Origin: Diorhabda sublineata
Lineage: Eukaryota > Arthropoda > Insecta > Coleoptera > Chrysomelidae
Assembly (NCBI RefSeq): GCF_026230105.1
Contig: NW_026614034.1
Span: 1 to 64,000, forward strand
Length of the DNA: 64,000 bases
Reading direction: 5' to 3'
In this document: positions 63,489 to 64,000 of the stretch, in pieces
Numbering within the stretch: position 1 is the stretch's first letter
How the letters are laid out: each line of letters opens with the position of its first letter
The notes under the pieces: model-generated
The model's database searches: none
Told to the model about the DNA's origin: nothing
What the model saw: the letters and a program-made list of their open reading frames with translations, nothing else
Program-made: the position numbers and the translations under genes

Positions 63489-64000
63489 CGATGTTATTAC
63501 TATTTCATACAACTTTTATATGTTACACCTCGACAAGTTCTTATATCCTACCGGCCAGAAGAAAAACTAAACACGGTTTTATAGACACTAGCGCCACCTG
63601 CCGGCAAGAAGACAAACTAAACACGGTTTTATAGACACTAGCGCCCTCTGCCGGCCTGAAGCCACGCTTAACACGGTTTTATACACACTAGCGCCACCTG
63701 CCGGCCAGAAGACAAACTAAACACGGTTTTATAGACACTAGCGCCCTCTGCCAGCCAGACGCCAAACTTGACACGAATTTACAGACACTAGCGCCCTCTG
63801 CCGGCCAGAAGACAAACTAAACACGGTTTTATAGACACTAGCGCCCTCTGCCGGCCAGACGCCAAACTTGACACGAATTTACAGACACTAGCGCCACCTG
63901 CCGGCCAGAAGCCACACTTAACACGGTTTTATAGACACTAGCGCCCTCTGCCGGCCAGGCGCCAAACTTGCACGAATTCACAGACACTAGCGCCACCTGC
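63489..64000 (+). repeat. Partial unit (right edge)
   Basis: Anchor tail 63489-63558, m1-m8 63559-63958, then 42 bases of a 49-mer starting at 63959. The presence of the 49-mer after m8 means the unit is of class B, C or F; the window ends before they can be told apart. Confidence 0.93.

Larger units (their letters stand above)
1..64000 (+). repeat. Hierarchical satellite DNA array filling the window
   Basis: Every base belongs to a head-to-tail array with a 50-bp basic period, and no inverted monomer was seen. I count 1117 complete monomers (1074 of 50 bp, 43 of 49 bp), a partial monomer at each edge and 82 AT-rich anchors. Anchors begin (cgatg) at 476, 1174, 2022, 2721, 3569, 4268, 5116, 5814, 6663, 7361 and so on to 63489; the block entries give the rest. 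Every spacing equals anchor length plus whole monomers. All reading frames are broken by stops every one to a few monomers, so the array is non-coding. Whether it is centromeric, subtelomeric or interstitial cannot be told, because no unique flank is present. It could also be the internal array of a larger element. Confidence 0.98.

Noticed and set aside
1..64000. CRISPR array, because of short direct repeats.
   Set aside because: There are no unique spacers: the repeat itself fills the period, and spacer-like parts are identical between copies. No cas genes are present.
1..64000. Telomeric repeat, rDNA spacer or G-quadruplex array.
   Set aside because: There is no telomere-type hexamer or heptamer, no rRNA sequence, and no series of GGG runs on either strand.
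1..64000. Bacterial or phage origin of the window.
   Set aside because: No coding sequence occurs in 64 kb, which is not compatible with prokaryotic gene density. The nested satellite structure is typical of eukaryotic nuclear DNA.

Overview
The whole 64 kb window is one uninterrupted tandem satellite array. I see no protein-coding gene, RNA gene, CRISPR array or intact transposon, and both window edges cut through a repeat monomer. Array size, nested higher-order structure and lack of genes point to a eukaryotic nuclear genome. A box in every monomer resembles the CTCF core, which makes an animal (bilaterian) most plausible, but the species cannot be named from this sequence.

Organisation has four levels. 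(1) The monomer is 50 bp, with three main families: alpha (starts aagacaaact), beta (acgcc/gcgccaaactt) and gamma (aagccacactt). All lie in the same orientation. A 49-bp beta variant carries the only EcoRI-type site. (2) Monomers are grouped into higher-order units of 499-1099 bp. Each is punctuated by a 98-100 bp AT-rich anchor: an 18-bp beta-like head, a run of 10-12 T, then 70 bp starting cgatgttatt and ending ccggccag. There are 82 anchors. Units are measured here from one cgatg to the base before the next. (3) The commonest units, A (698/699 bp) and B (848 bp), alternate with a period of 1547 bp. (4) Eight units in the order B*-A-B-A-B-C-D-A form a 6187-bp super-repeat. It is exact at 1174-7360, 31706-37892 and 45029-51215, and present with insertions or deletions at 37893-45028, 51216-57152 and 57153-62540. 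A simple count closes exactly: 81 complete units contain 1058 50-bp monomers, 43 49-bp monomers and the anchors. With the edges this gives 1117 complete monomers.

Layout: 1-1173, two A units; 1174-7360, canonical super-repeat; 7361-17490, a super-repeat that was rearranged and partly duplicated (3594-bp tandem duplication); 17491-31705, a rearranged centre built from different units (F, H, I, G, J) with a 2993-bp local period; 31706-62540, five successive super-repeats, two of them canonical; 62541-64000, an F unit and the start of another 49-mer-bearing unit.

Copies are nearly identical; by eye I find only about 15 copy-specific base changes. This indicates recent amplification or strong homogenisation. 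The most interesting possibility is functional: almost every monomer carries, in one orientation, a 19-bp box that matches the vertebrate CTCF consensus at 16 of 19 positions. If real, this is an array of about 1,100 one-way CTCF-like sites spaced 50 bp apart.
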